64,000 nucleotides of DNA. It comes from Candidatus Leptovillus gracilis (GTDB lineage: Bacteria > Chloroflexota > Anaerolineae > Promineifilales > Promineifilaceae). Numbering within the stretch: the stretch's first letter is position 1; each line of letters begins with the position of its first letter. The DNA is taken from the NCBI GenBank assembly GCA_016716065.1, contig JADJXA010000002.1, positions 248,001-312,000 on the forward strand. The letters are read 5' to 3'. Below are positions 25,447 to 34,569 of the stretch, piece by piece. The position numbers were made by a program, and so were the translations under genes. The notes beneath the pieces are model-generated. The model made no database searches and was not told where the DNA came from. It was given only the letters and a program-made list of their open reading frames with translations.

Positions 25447-27267
25447 CTACAGAATAGCCAGTTCCTTCAGTTTGCCTTCCGGCACAACGCCGTTTTGCCA
25501 GCCACGCGCCGTGTAATACTCATCCAACATCAGGTCTAATTCACACACATGCCCCAGCGAACCGGGCATGGTGGAAGGTTCTTCGGTGAAGCGCTTGGGC
25601 AAATAGTCGCTGCCTTCGCCATGACCGGCCAGATTATTGTAATACCGTTCCAGGTTGTAGATGCGCTCGCCGGTAACCAATACATCATCCACAGTGTACG
25701 AATCTAACCCAACAATGGCCGCGTACTGCGCCGCGTACTCTTCGGCGCCTTCGGCAAAGGCACTGAATTTGCACAGGTCCAGGCTGTCGGAGAAGGCGTG
25801 CAGATCTTGCAGCAGTTTGGTCAGCTCACCCTTGCCTTTCCATTCCAACGGATCGGCCGTCAGGGAGATGAGGCTCAGTTCTACCGCCGGGGTGTAAGCG
25901 CGCAGGTGGCAGGCGCCGCGGTTGCTGGTGGCGTAAGCAATGCCCATGCCCTTCAAGCCGCGTGGGTCGTAAGCCGGGATGCCCTGCCCCTTCACCGTCA
26001 TGGCGATTTCGGGATGGCCGAAATGTTCGGCAACGGCGTTGCAGCCGTTCGCCAATACGTCACCGATGCCCTCCCGGCAGGCCACTTTTTCCATCAAGGC
26101 CATCATAACGTGGTAGTCGCCTTCAGGCAGGCCACCATCGCCGTTGGTGTACCCTTTGCTGGTCGCTTCGACATAGGTCGCCAGCACGTCGCCAATTTCG
26201 ATGGCGTCCATGCCAAAGTCGTTTGCCATGTCAATCATCTTGGCGACGGAGGCAATGTTGTCGTTGCCACAGTTCGCGCCCAGCGCCCAGGCCGGTTCGT
26301 ATTCCACGCTCTCCATACGCAGCCCGGCAAATTCGCCTTCGGTGATTTCTACTTCTTTTTTACAGGCGACGGGGCAGGCGTGGCAGGTGGGGTCGTTGAC
26401 CAGGATATTTTCTTTGACGTATTCGCCGCTGAGTAATTCGGCGCGGTCGCCAAAAGAGGTGACACGGCCGTTCAACGTCGGCAGCGCGCCCATATTACTG
26501 GTGATGTTCATCAAGACATTCGTACCATACACCGACAACCCACCTTTGCGCGGACTGGTGATGTTTTTCTCGTCCATAATGGTTGCCAGGGCACGGTCGT
26601 GGGCTGGTTTCCAGGCTTCGGCGTTGGCCGGTTTGGGGAAACTCTTTTTGGCCTTGACGACGACAGCCTTCAACATCTTGCTGCCGCCAACGCCGCCGGT
26701 GCCGCCGCGGCCGCTGGCGCGATCATCTTCATTCACCCAACAGCCGTAATGAACCATGTTCTCACCGGCCGGGCCGATGGCGATGACAGTTAAATCTTTC
26801 TCGCCATATTTTTCCTGGAAATGCTTGATGGTGGCGTGAATGCCCTTGCCCCACACCATGGAGGCGTCGCGCAGTTCGACTGTACCATCCTCAACATAAG
26901 CATAAACGGGTTTATCGGCTTTGCCTTTGAAGATGAGGCCGTCGAACCCGGCCCAACGCAGGCGGGCGGCCGACCACCCCCCCTGGTGGCTGTCGGTGAC
27001 GGTTCCGGTGAGGGGAGATTTGGTGACGATAGCCATACGGCCGCTCATGTTCGCCGCCGTGCCGGTGAGAGGGCCGTTCATAAAGCAGAGGAGATTATCG
27101 GGCGAAAGGGGGTCAACTTCTGGTCCATTTTCCAACATGTAGCGCACACCCAAACCACGCGCGCCGATGTATTTGAGCGCCCATTCTTCGGGGATTCCCC
27201 GGTATTCAACGGTCCCGGCCGTCAAATCTACATGAGCCATCCGGTTTGCATATCCACCTAATTTCAT
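25447..27267 (-). CDS. Aldehyde:ferredoxin oxidoreductase (tungstopterin family)
   Basis: A 606-residue AOR-family enzyme that oxidises aldehydes to acids with ferredoxin as electron acceptor. Visible are the N-terminal pterin-binding part (GYANRMAHVDLTAGTVEYRGIPEEW, YIGARGLGVRYML), SGRGGTGGVGGSKMLKA, and the [4Fe-4S] ligands CHACPVACKKEV (CxxCxxxC) with a fourth Cys in DSLDLCKFSAF. A strong AGGAGG precedes the start. Length matches the family. No dedicated ferredoxin is adjacent; the facing moaD-like operon may provide cofactor sulfur. Confidence 0.94.
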   Translation of the reverse strand: MKLGGYANRMAHVDLTAGTVEYRGIPEEWALKYIGARGLGVRYMLENGPEVDPLSPDNLLCFMNGPLTGTAANMSGRMAIVTKSPLTGTVTDSHQGGWSAARLRWAGFDGLIFKGKADKPVYAYVEDGTVELRDASMVWGKGIHATIKHFQEKYGEKDLTVIAIGPAGENMVHYGCWVNEDDRASGRGGTGGVGGSKMLKAVVVKAKKSFPKPANAEAWKPAHDRALATIMDEKNITSPRKGGLSVYGTNVLMNITSNMGALPTLNGRVTSFGDRAELLSGEYVKENILVNDPTCHACPVACKKEVEITEGEFAGLRMESVEYEPAWALGANCGNDNIASVAKMIDMANDFGMDAIEIGDVLATYVEATSKGYTNGDGGLPEGDYHVMMALMEKVACREGIGDVLANGCNAVAEHFGHPEIAMTVKGQGIPAYDPRGLKGMGIAYATSNRGACHLRAYTPAVELSLISLTADPLEWKGKGELTKLLQDLHAFSDSLDLCKFSAFAEGAEEYAAQYAAIVGLDSYTVDDVLVTGERIYNLERYYNNLAGHGEGSDYLPKRFTEEPSTMPGSLGHVCELDLMLDEYYTARGWQNGVVPEGKLKELAIL

Positions 27268-27453
27268 TTCAATTACCTCCTCAGGCTGTGAACAAAAGAC
27301 CTAATATTAATGAACGCGGGAATTGACAAGGGCGTGGGTTGAATAGTGGGATTGTGGTGTGGTCGCCATTGTCAAAAAGACATGTCATAGAGTATACCTC
27401 ACGGCAAGAAGCCAGGGCAAGCGCTATTGTTTGGGGCATAAGATACCCATGGA

Positions 27454-28305
27454 TTATGGCTGCGAGTGCTCGGATATAGGGGTAGGCGTCGCCGGATAGG
27501 CGCGCAAAAGATCATAATTGCCACCGCCGCTGCCGATTACCAGCGTTAATGTATACTTATCGGGATCCAGCCAATAGCCGGACGGTATCAAATTGATGAG
27601 TGTCCAGTTTTGCTCGCCACCTGTATCAGGCACAGCGATGGGGCCGGTAATGTCTATGCCATCCAGTTCTAAATGGAAAACGGCCGTATCATAAACCGAA
27701 GATACAAGAGCACGGAAATAATAGTGGTCTGGCTGCGTCACCACAATGTCATACTTCACCCACTCGCCATTTTCCGTCCAACCGATGAAATAGCTGTCGC
27801 CCCAGCCGGCGCCGATCGCAATCCCCAGGTCTACGCCTTCATCAGGGCGGTATTGTCCGCCCAGGTTAATGGGGTCTATATCATGGTAAGCAGCGCCTTC
27901 ACCACCACAGTTGAAATCTTCAAATTGCAGATGCACGCCAAAACCTAAATCGGTCGGTCCGTAAGGGCAGCCATCGGGTGTCGGCGTTGTAGTTGGTGTA
28001 GGTGAAGCTGTGCTGGATGGGGTGGATGTTGGGCTGTGGGTTGGCGTTAACGTGGGTGTAGCCGTGCTGGTTGGTGTGGATGTTGGGCTGCTGGTTGGCG
28101 TTGACGTGGGTATGACTGTTGGTGAGCCGCGGCCAGACTCTTTGGCAATGTAAGGCAAATAGGCGGCCAAAGTGGGCGTGACCGATATGCCTGTTTGGTG
28201 GGCTGCTGGCAGAAAGTTAACGGCCGTAACCCACCGCACCCCTAAAAGCCCTACAATAATCAGGCCCCCAATCACTGCAAGACGCATTTCGGTCCATCTT
28301 TTCAT
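27454..28305 (-). CDS. Secreted CBM6/35-like protein with Ser/Thr/Pro linker
   Basis: A 283-residue protein with an N-terminal signal or anchor (LAVIGGLIIVGLLGVRWVTAV). A Thr/Ser/Pro repeat linker follows (about 62-110, with TPTSTPTSTATPT-type units). The C-terminal domain (about 110-275) has FEDFNCGGEGAAYHDIDPINLGG and VDLGIAIGAGWGDSYFIGWTENGEW. This is the beta-sandwich pattern of carbohydrate-binding modules of families 6 or 35. No catalytic domain is attached, so a role in polysaccharide or cell-surface binding is inferred. Confidence 0.78.
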   Translation of the reverse strand: MKRWTEMRLAVIGGLIIVGLLGVRWVTAVNFLPAAHQTGISVTPTLAAYLPYIAKESGRGSPTVIPTSTPTSSPTSTPTSTATPTLTPTHSPTSTPSSTASPTPTTTPTPDGCPYGPTDLGFGVHLQFEDFNCGGEGAAYHDIDPINLGGQYRPDEGVDLGIAIGAGWGDSYFIGWTENGEWVKYDIVVTQPDHYYFRALVSSVYDTAVFHLELDGIDITGPIAVPDTGGEQNWTLINLIPSGYWLDPDKYTLTLVIGSGGGNYDLLRAYPATPTPISEHSQP

Positions 28306-28414
28306 GCCCCCTCCTTAACGCTTTTTCGTCTTCGGGGTTGGCTGCGGCCGTTTCCCCAAATTCAATGCTTGCTCTGATCAAGCAAACGCCCGTTCCCACA
28401 GATCTCCTTCCTGC

Positions 28415-31408
28415 TCATTGCTTATTTTGCAGCGCCGCATACACGCGCTGTGGCGTGAATGGAATCCGCCGTATGCGCACCCCTGTCGCGTCAAAGATGG
28501 CGTTGGCGATGGCCGGAGCCACCCCATCCTTGGGGATTTCGGCGATGGCCTTGGCTCCAAAGGGTCCCGTCGGTTCGTTGGTCTGTACCAAAATTGCCTT
28601 CATCCAGGGCATTTCGTCGGCGCGGTAGATTTTGTAAGGACCAAATTCGTCGTTGATTAAGTTGCCAGTCGTGTCGTAGGCCATCTCTTCGCAGTGGCCG
28701 TAGCCCAGAGCTTGCACCATGCCGCCCTCCACCTGCCCGCTGGCCGTCAGCGGGTTGATGGGCACGCCGGCGTCCACGGCCATCACCAACTTCGTCACTG
28801 TCACCTGCCCCGTCTCAGTGTCCACCTCCACCTCGGCGAACTGCCCGGCGAAGGGCGGCGGCGAGGCGACGCTGACGTAGCTGGCGTTGGCCATGATCTG
28901 CCGCTGGTCGGCCTGGTGCAGGCTGTGCAGAGCAATGGCTTCCAGGCTGACGCTGCGCCCATCGGGGGCCACCGCCATCTTGTTCGCCAACCGAATCTCA
29001 TCCGGTTTTACGGCATACGGTTCACGCCTTACGGCCGACGCATTCAGCATCAACGCCGCCCGTTCCCGTATCTGGTCGGCTACTTGCTCGGCGGCGCGTT
29101 TAACGGCCGTTCCCGATATATACGTCGTGCTGCTGGCATACGCCCCCACGTCAAACGGCGTCATGTCCGTGTCGCTGGAATACATCAAAATGTCGGCCAG
29201 CGGCACGCCCAACACCTCGGCGGCCATCTGCGCCAACACCGTGTCCGACCCCGTGCCCAAATCGGTCGCCCCGACCAGCACGTTAAACGAGCCATCATCG
29301 TTCATCTTTACCGACGCGCCGCCCATGTCCAGGCCAGGGATGGCCGTGCCGTGCATACACATCGCCGCCCCCAGGCCGCGCCGCAGATGGGGCTTGCCCG
29401 GCACTTCGTGCCAGCCCGGTTGGAATTTGCGTTCCCACTCAATCGCCTTTAACCCCTGCTCAAAGCACTCATTCAGGCCGCAGGATTCGATGTACGGTAC
29501 GTCAACAACCGTCTCCTTCTCCCCTTCGCCCAGCAGCGGGGCGATGGAGAGCGGGTCGCCCGCCTGCACCCAGTTCTTGCGGCGGAATTCAATCGGGTCC
29601 AACCCCATCTCGTGGGCGATTTCGTCCATGTGGCTCTCCAGGCCGAACAACGCCTGCGGCGCGCCATAGCCGCGATACGCCCCCGGCACGGGCAGATTGG
29701 TGTAGGCGACGATGCAGTCGAACTGCCGGTTGGGGCAGTTATAGCTGCTCAACCCGCGCAGTCCGGTGACGGTTTGCACCGTCAGGCCATGCGTGCCGTA
29801 GGCCCCGGTGTTGGCGACGACGCTGAATTTTTGGCTGTGCAGCGTGCCGTCTTTCATGACGCCCGTTTTCCAGGTGATGGACTGCGGGTGACGGGTGCGG
29901 CTGCTGCGGAACTCCTCGCTGCGGGTCAGTTCCAGGCGCACCGGCCGGCCGGTTTTAATGGTGAGATGCCCCACGATGTCCTCGATTAACATCTCCTGTT
30001 TCACGCCGAAGCCGCCGCCAATGCGCGGCTTGATCACCCGAATCTGGCGCACGGGCAGCCCTAACAGCGGCGCGACCATACGGCGCACGTGGAACGGCAC
30101 TTGGGTGCTGGTGCGGATCACCAATCGCTCGTCGCTGTCCCACCAACTAATGGCGATGTGTGGCTCGATGGGCGCTTGCTGCACCTGATGGACGTAGTAG
30201 CTGCGCTCGAAGACAAAATCAGCCTCAGCGAAGCCCTGCTCCACGTCGCCCAGATGGGCTTTGATGTGGTGGACGATGTTGCGGCTGGCGTCGTGGATTT
30301 TCAGGGTGTCCGGCTCGTCGTGGATGATCGGCGCGCCGGGTTTGATGGCTTCGTTTTCGTCGAAAACGGCCGGCAGGAGTTCATATTCGACTTTGATGAG
30401 CTTAATCGCCGCTGCGGCAATCGCCAGGGTGTCGGCGGCCACGGCGGCCACACGGTCGCCCACGTAACGCACTTTGTTGTCGAAGCTGACCTGATCGTGC
30501 GGGTGAGGGTTGGGGTAGCTTTGCCCGCCGGAAGCGTATTTCACCCGCGTCACATTTTTGTAATGGACGACGGCGCGCACGCCGGGTAAGGCGACGGCCG
30601 CGCTGTCGTCTATGTCCAGGATGCGGGCGTGGGCGTGAGGGCTGGTGAGCAGTTTGGCGTACAACAGGCCACGCATTTCGATGTCGTCTACGAAGGCGGG
30701 GTTGCCTTTGGCGAGTTTGATGGCGTCTACTTTGGTCTCTGGTTTGCCGACAACGGCCGTTTCCGGCACACCGGACGTGAGTTGAATGTCTACCTGTGGT
30801 TTGGTGAGGATTTCGGATTTCGGATTTCGGATTTCGGAAGAGCCGCCGGAGAAGTTAGGGGTGTCGTTCTGGTTGTCGGCGGGCGGCATTTCGGCGAAGT
30901 AGGTGGCGTCTATGATGGGTGGGCCTTCGTAGGGTGGCAGCTCTTCGCCGCGCAGGTAGGCGGCGGCGCGCAGAACGGCTTCTACCGGTTTCAGGTAGCC
31001 GGTCTCGCGGCAGAGAATGCCGGACAGGGCATCGCGGGCGTCGGCTTCGGTGGGGTTGAGGTTATGGGCCAGCAGCGCCTTCGTCGCCAGAATCATGGCC
31101 GGGGTGGAATAGCCGGATTGGATGGCCCCCGTTTCCATGAACGCTTTTTGGATGGGGTGGAGGTCGCCAACGGCCGTGTTCAATCCTTCAAGCGTTTCAA
31201 TGGTGTGGCCGGCCACCTGCCCGACGAGCAGGGTATCGCTGTTGACCAATTTGCCATCCAGCAAAACGGCCGCTGCGCCGGTCACGCCATCATCGCTGCC
31301 AAAGCGCACGGAAAAATAACCTGCTCCCCGCAGCGCGTCGCGCAGGGTGTCGGTGGGTTGAGCGTTCAGGGTGACTTGTTGGTTGTTGATATTTAGTGGG
31401 GTACTCAT
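28415..31408 (-). CDS. Molybdenum hydroxylase (xanthine dehydrogenase/aldehyde oxidase family) with cysteine-less [2Fe-2S] domain
   Basis: A 997-residue protein with the domain order of aldehyde oxidoreductase/xanthine dehydrogenase. A ferredoxin-like plus helical [2Fe-2S] region (1-165) is followed by the molybdopterin domains, with PRIGGGFGVKQEML, VPGAYRGYGAPQALF and the catalytic Glu region GPFGAKAIAEIPKDG. The cluster ligands are gone: the first motif reads FGSDDGVTGAAAV, the second GAIQSGYSTPA (normally QCGFCTPG), the third LCRETGY (normally LCRCTGY). Only one Cys survives. The junction carries a word-repeat insertion (SSEIRNPKSEIL). No FAD or separate iron-sulfur subunit gene is adjacent. 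GGAGAAG precedes the start. Confidence 0.9.
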   Translation of the reverse strand: MSTPLNINNQQVTLNAQPTDTLRDALRGAGYFSVRFGSDDGVTGAAAVLLDGKLVNSDTLLVGQVAGHTIETLEGLNTAVGDLHPIQKAFMETGAIQSGYSTPAMILATKALLAHNLNPTEADARDALSGILCRETGYLKPVEAVLRAAAYLRGEELPPYEGPPIIDATYFAEMPPADNQNDTPNFSGGSSEIRNPKSEILTKPQVDIQLTSGVPETAVVGKPETKVDAIKLAKGNPAFVDDIEMRGLLYAKLLTSPHAHARILDIDDSAAVALPGVRAVVHYKNVTRVKYASGGQSYPNPHPHDQVSFDNKVRYVGDRVAAVAADTLAIAAAAIKLIKVEYELLPAVFDENEAIKPGAPIIHDEPDTLKIHDASRNIVHHIKAHLGDVEQGFAEADFVFERSYYVHQVQQAPIEPHIAISWWDSDERLVIRTSTQVPFHVRRMVAPLLGLPVRQIRVIKPRIGGGFGVKQEMLIEDIVGHLTIKTGRPVRLELTRSEEFRSSRTRHPQSITWKTGVMKDGTLHSQKFSVVANTGAYGTHGLTVQTVTGLRGLSSYNCPNRQFDCIVAYTNLPVPGAYRGYGAPQALFGLESHMDEIAHEMGLDPIEFRRKNWVQAGDPLSIAPLLGEGEKETVVDVPYIESCGLNECFEQGLKAIEWERKFQPGWHEVPGKPHLRRGLGAAMCMHGTAIPGLDMGGASVKMNDDGSFNVLVGATDLGTGSDTVLAQMAAEVLGVPLADILMYSSDTDMTPFDVGAYASSTTYISGTAVKRAAEQVADQIRERAALMLNASAVRREPYAVKPDEIRLANKMAVAPDGRSVSLEAIALHSLHQADQRQIMANASYVSVASPPPFAGQFAEVEVDTETGQVTVTKLVMAVDAGVPINPLTASGQVEGGMVQALGYGHCEEMAYDTTGNLINDEFGPYKIYRADEMPWMKAILVQTNEPTGPFGAKAIAEIPKDGVAPAIANAIFDATGVRIRRIPFTPQRVYAALQNKQ
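30808..30838. repeat. In-frame tandem GGATTTC repeat in the molybdenum hydroxylase gene
   Basis: Four tandem GGATTTCG-type units; read from the gene strand they encode SEIRNPKSEI. They lie at the linker between the degenerate iron-sulfur region and the molybdopterin domain. Confidence 0.85.
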
Positions 31409-31726
31409 GGTGGGTTCTTCTCCATAAAACGTTTCTTCAGTCCCCCGTTTCCCAACTGCCGGGGACTGCCTGCGTATACCTTAATGGTAGCGCATTTGGC
31501 GGGTGGGGGGCAATAACTTGTCGGTGTGGCAATGAGGCTCAGCTTAGCTTGCTGGCGGCTGGCGGCTGACGCTGAACCTGGCCCGCGTGAGTGGTTTCTC
31601 AGAAAATGATCCAAATCGGCAAAATTGCCGTATACAAGTAAGGTTGCATCGGCTTGAGCTGCCGAAAATCACGGCCGTTCCCTATTACGGCCGTCAACAT
31701 TGTCATAAAAAATGGAGAAAACAACT
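31409..31726. other. Intergenic region upstream of the YceI lipoprotein
   Basis: Two ACGGCCGT sites (about 31671 and 31687) lie just before the ribosome binding site GGAGA of the downstream gene. A GGCGGCTGGCGGCTGACGC direct repeat is near 31555. No gene or clear promoter is seen. Confidence 0.5.
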
Positions 31727-32551
31727 ATGAAAAAACGTGTAATGTCCCTGTTTATCTTGTCTATCGCTGCTGTATGGCTGTCGGCCTGCGGGTTGATGCA
31801 GGAACCGGCGGCCCCCAGCGCCACGTTGGAGGCAATTCCACTGGAGATTGCAACGGCCGTGCCAACCACCGCGCCGCTGACCGCCGCCGAACCAACGGCC
31901 GTGCCATCTGACGCTGCTTATCCGGCCGGTGGCGCAGATACCGCTGCCGCTGCCCTTCCCCCAGCCGACGCCGCGCCGTCCGACAGCGCCTATCCGGCGC
32001 CTTCCAGCGGCGGCGTTCGGGTGTACACCATCGCCTCCGGCGGCGAATCCCAGGTTAGCTTTGAGCTGGACGAGGATTTACGTGGCTCGCGCATTACCGT
32101 GGTGGGCACGACGGACCAGGTTGCCGGGCAGTTGGGCGTGGACCTGGCTGATCTGAGCAGCGCCCAGGTGGGCGTGCTGCAAATCAACGCCCGCACCCTG
32201 GCGACTGACAATGATTTTCGTAACCGGGCTATCCAGAATGAAATTTTGAACACCGGCGCCTATGAGTTTATTACCTTTACGCCAACGGCCGTGAATGGCC
32301 TGTCGGCCAGCGCCAACATCGGTGAAGCCATTACTTTTACTATCGTCGGCGACCTGACGATCCGGGACGTGACCCAATCGGCGACGTTTACTGTGATGGC
32401 CACGGCCGTATCTGAAACGCAGCTAACCGGCACGGCAACGGCCGTTATCTCTCGCGCCGACTACAACCTGAACATCCCCTCCGTGCCGAACGTCGCCAAC
32501 GTGGAAGAAGAAGTGCAGCTAACCATTCGTTTTACGGCCAACGCTTCTTAA
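31727..32551 (+). CDS. YceI-like lipoprotein
   Basis: A 274-residue exported protein. The signal peptide ends in the lipobox LSAC (VMSLFILSIAAVWLSACG), so Lgt would lipidate the Cys. An Ala/Pro/Thr-rich linker (about 25-85) follows. The C-terminal YceI-like beta-barrel (about 90-274) contains SQVSFELDEDLRGSRITVVGTTDQVAGQLGVDLADL and a DFRNRAIQNEILNT segment, typical of polyisoprenoid-binding YceI proteins. GGAGA stands eight bases before ATG 31727, favouring this start over the ATG at 31712. Its ligand is unknown. Confidence 0.87.
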   Translation: MKKRVMSLFILSIAAVWLSACGLMQEPAAPSATLEAIPLEIATAVPTTAPLTAAEPTAVPSDAAYPAGGADTAAAALPPADAAPSDSAYPAPSSGGVRVYTIASGGESQVSFELDEDLRGSRITVVGTTDQVAGQLGVDLADLSSAQVGVLQINARTLATDNDFRNRAIQNEILNTGAYEFITFTPTAVNGLSASANIGEAITFTIVGDLTIRDVTQSATFTVMATAVSETQLTGTATAVISRADYNLNIPSVPNVANVEEEVQLTIRFTANAS

Positions 32552-32650
32552 CGTTGGTCATCCGTAACCCAGTCAACTATACCTGACAAGGTGACAAGCT
32601 AACATTTGATAGGGTGACAAAAACGGCAGATTGTGACCTTTGCGCGTATA

Positions 32651-32688
32651 AAAAGCCGGACTGCTTTCTGACAAGCAGTCCGGCTTTT
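32651..32688 (+). terminator. Terminator downstream of the YceI gene
   Basis: AAAAGCCGGACTGCTT pairs with AAGCAGTCCGGCTTTT around TCTGAC, a 16-bp stem ending in T residues. Confidence 0.85.
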
Positions 32689-32711
32689 AGGAATGCGGAT
32701 CAAATAGGCTG

Positions 32712-32750
32712 TGAAAAAAGTTCAACTTCTTTGAAGAGGTTGAACTTTTA
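32712..32750 (-). terminator. Terminator of the zinc-ribbon gene
   Basis: On the minus strand AAAAGTTCAACCTCTTC pairs with GAAGTTGAACTTTTTT. It lies just after the stop of the 66-residue zinc-ribbon gene. Confidence 0.75.
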
Positions 32751-32758
32751 GATTCATT

Positions 32759-32959
32759 TTACGCTTCGGCATCGGCCGGGGCTGGTTTGGGCACAAAGCG
32801 CTTCATCTGGCTGATGGAAACTTTATTCGTTTTGCGGCAGTTTGGGCACTCGATGGCGTGATATTTTTGCCGCGCTTCGGCTGCTTCGGCTACGGCCTGG
32901 GTCATATATTCACGGCTTAACGTGAATGAGTGACGGCAGTAAGAACAATGAACATTCAT
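32759..32959 (-). CDS. Small zinc-ribbon protein
   Basis: A 66-residue protein with two CxxC knuckles: MNVHCSYCRHSFTLS near the start and ECPNCRKTNKVS about 30 residues later. A charged C-terminus (KRFVPKPAPADAEA) follows. The four Cys should bind one Zn. No known partner is adjacent; it is transcribed alone and has its own terminator. The function is unknown, perhaps nucleic-acid or protein binding. Confidence 0.75.
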   Translation of the reverse strand: MNVHCSYCRHSFTLSREYMTQAVAEAAEARQKYHAIECPNCRKTNKVSISQMKRFVPKPAPADAEA

Positions 32960-33249
32960 GAGATTTTCTCCTCACGGGTGTAACGGCTTGCGCCAGCAAC
33001 TGTGCGGTTTGCTGCCCAAGTAGGCGTACCAGTCTGAAAAATACTCTGGCGTGAACCGTCACAAATTTGGATGGACTATCTCATTGTAAAGGATTGCTGG
33101 GATGATTTCAAGGATTACGTCAGAGTAGGGGCGTATGATGAAGCAGCCCACTGCGTTTTTGCGGAGTCAATTAAATCTTGATTAAGAAAGGGCGTAATTC
33201 CCGGTAAAACGCAACCCAAAATGGATTATATGCCCTAGAATCCGAAACT

Positions 33250-33858
33250 ATGGTCAATATCAATGCTCCCGTGGTGGCGGACCTGCTGCGACAGAGTTTG
33301 CAACAAGGGCAAATGCCACGTTTAGAAGTGACCAGCAACAGCATGGCTCCGTTGCTGCGGCAGGGCGATCAGGTTCTGCTAGAAGCGGTGACTGTGGACC
33401 AATTAAGACGGGGAGATATCATCACGTTGTTTTCGGCATCGTATATGATGACTCACCGTTATTGGGAAACGGCCGTCGGCCCCCAGCCGGCGCTGTTGAC
33501 ACGTGGCGACCGGCCGCTGGTTTTCGACCCACCCTGGCCGCCAGAGGCATTGATCGGGCGGGTGGTGGGCCGTTTGCGGACAAACGGCCGTTTGCGGACA
33601 AACGGCCGTTCGCGAACAAACGGCCGTTCGCGAACAAACGGCCGTTCCCCACACGAACACAAGTTACAACTTGACGCCGGACCCGGCCGGTGGCTTAACC
33701 GCCATCTCTGTTGGTTGGCCGGGCTTGAATTTAGTTGGTGGGGAAATCGGGCAAATGGAGCCACTTCAGCCCGATGGGTAAGACCTAGACGCCCATTGCG
33801 CGGCGTCATCTATACCTGGGCGACTTTCATCACAGGCATCGTAGGACTTATCGCCTGA
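33250..33858 (+). CDS. Sec11-like (S26) signal peptidase homologue with tandem NGR-repeat insertion
   Basis: A 202-residue protein of the S24/S26 peptidase fold. The nucleophile box is VTSNSMAPLLRQGDQVLL (Ser31), followed by LRRGDIITL, then a His at 69 in MMTHRYW, as in archaeal/ER-type Sec11 Ser-His enzymes, and LLTRGDRPLVFDPPWP with LIGRVVGR. After this comes a tandem insertion (about residues 110-137) of RTNGR units encoded by five ACGGCCGT palindromes. A C-terminal hydrophobic segment (VIYTWATFITGIVGLI) may anchor it. It could process exported proteins; the substrate is unknown. Confidence 0.75.
   Translation: MVNINAPVVADLLRQSLQQGQMPRLEVTSNSMAPLLRQGDQVLLEAVTVDQLRRGDIITLFSASYMMTHRYWETAVGPQPALLTRGDRPLVFDPPWPPEALIGRVVGRLRTNGRLRTNGRSRTNGRSRTNGRSPHEHKLQLDAGPGRWLNRHLCWLAGLEFSWWGNRANGATSARWVRPRRPLRGVIYTWATFITGIVGLIA
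33573..33650. repeat. Tandem array of ACGGCCGT-centred palindromes inside the S26 gene
   Basis: About four consecutive units of 18 bp, of the form GCGGACAAACGGCCGTTT and then GCGAACAAACGGCCGTTC, each centred on ACGGCCGT, are translated in frame as repeats of RTNGR. Array length should be variable between strains if it expands by slippage or recombination. Confidence 0.9.
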
Positions 33859-33917
33859 CACACCAATACTTTTGCAGGTAGGGGAATTGAATACACTCTT
33901 TTTAGCGAAGCAAGCTT

Positions 33918-34289
33918 ATGCGGATTTATCGTTGGATCATTCTAGCTGTATTGGCCGTCCTGACGGTGCTGTTGTTAGGCACGGCCGTTCTCGCCTACCA
34001 GATGCCTGCGCCTCTGCCAGCGCCCAGCCAGCAGCAGCCATTGGGCAAGCCAGACAACCGGCAAAAAGCGGCTTCTCCAGTCATTGAATTGATCGTTGCG
34101 GATGACGGCGCAACGGCCGTTACGGCCGTCCAACTTCTCAATCACAGCTTCTGCGTGCCGCAAGGTTCGGCCAATCACTTGCGCCGCACCAACCACAACG
34201 TCCCCGTCTCCTCAACCGCGCCGGACACGATGCGCCGGCCCCCCTGGCTTGCTCCCCCGAACCATCAAAGGACCGGCAGCGCAAAATAA
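33918..34289 (+). CDS. Possible small membrane-anchored protein
   Basis: A 123-codon frame starting with a plausible signal anchor (MRIYRWIILAVLAVLTVLLLGTAVLAYQ), then a low-complexity Pro/Gln/Ala stretch. The last half looks less protein-like (RRTNHNVPVSSTAPDTMRR). It follows the S26 gene in the same direction by 60 bp. No family is recognised. It may be a real exported protein or a decayed 3' end. Confidence 0.35.
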   Translation: MRIYRWIILAVLAVLTVLLLGTAVLAYQMPAPLPAPSQQQPLGKPDNRQKAASPVIELIVADDGATAVTAVQLLNHSFCVPQGSANHLRRTNHNVPVSSTAPDTMRRPPWLAPPNHQRTGSAK

Positions 34290-34361
34290 GATTTGTGGCG
34301 GCAAAAGATTTGACGCGCAGCCCATTTTGAGTTAATTTACGGCTAACTTAGACTAGTATCC

Positions 34362-34436
34362 GCAGGCCGAAGTCCGTTATCCGATGGCATTTACCAGATT
34401 TAGCGCCCTACGGATTACCGTTTACGGATACTACCA
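34362..34436. repeat. Word-repeat palindrome (GTATCCG/CGGATAC type)
   Basis: GTATCCGCAGGCCGAAGTCCGTTATCCG is answered by CCCTACGGATTACCGTTTACGGATAC. It lies in the gap before the ABC-F gene and is similar in style to 36225-36296. Confidence 0.6.
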
Positions 34437-34569
34437 GGTAGACCAATGATTCGCTGAGTTCCCTCCATCCCAGTACTCCCCCTTGTTTCACTGGCGGCTG
34501 CGCTGGCAGCCATAGGCGAAACGCAGCCCGCAGCGATGTGCGGCGCGTTGCGCATTGGGAGGCGAACTC

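Noticed and set aside
30089..31396. Several long plus-strand frames antisense to the molybdenum hydroxylase gene
   Set aside because: They are shadows of the minus-strand gene; their composition is dominated by reverse-frame residues.
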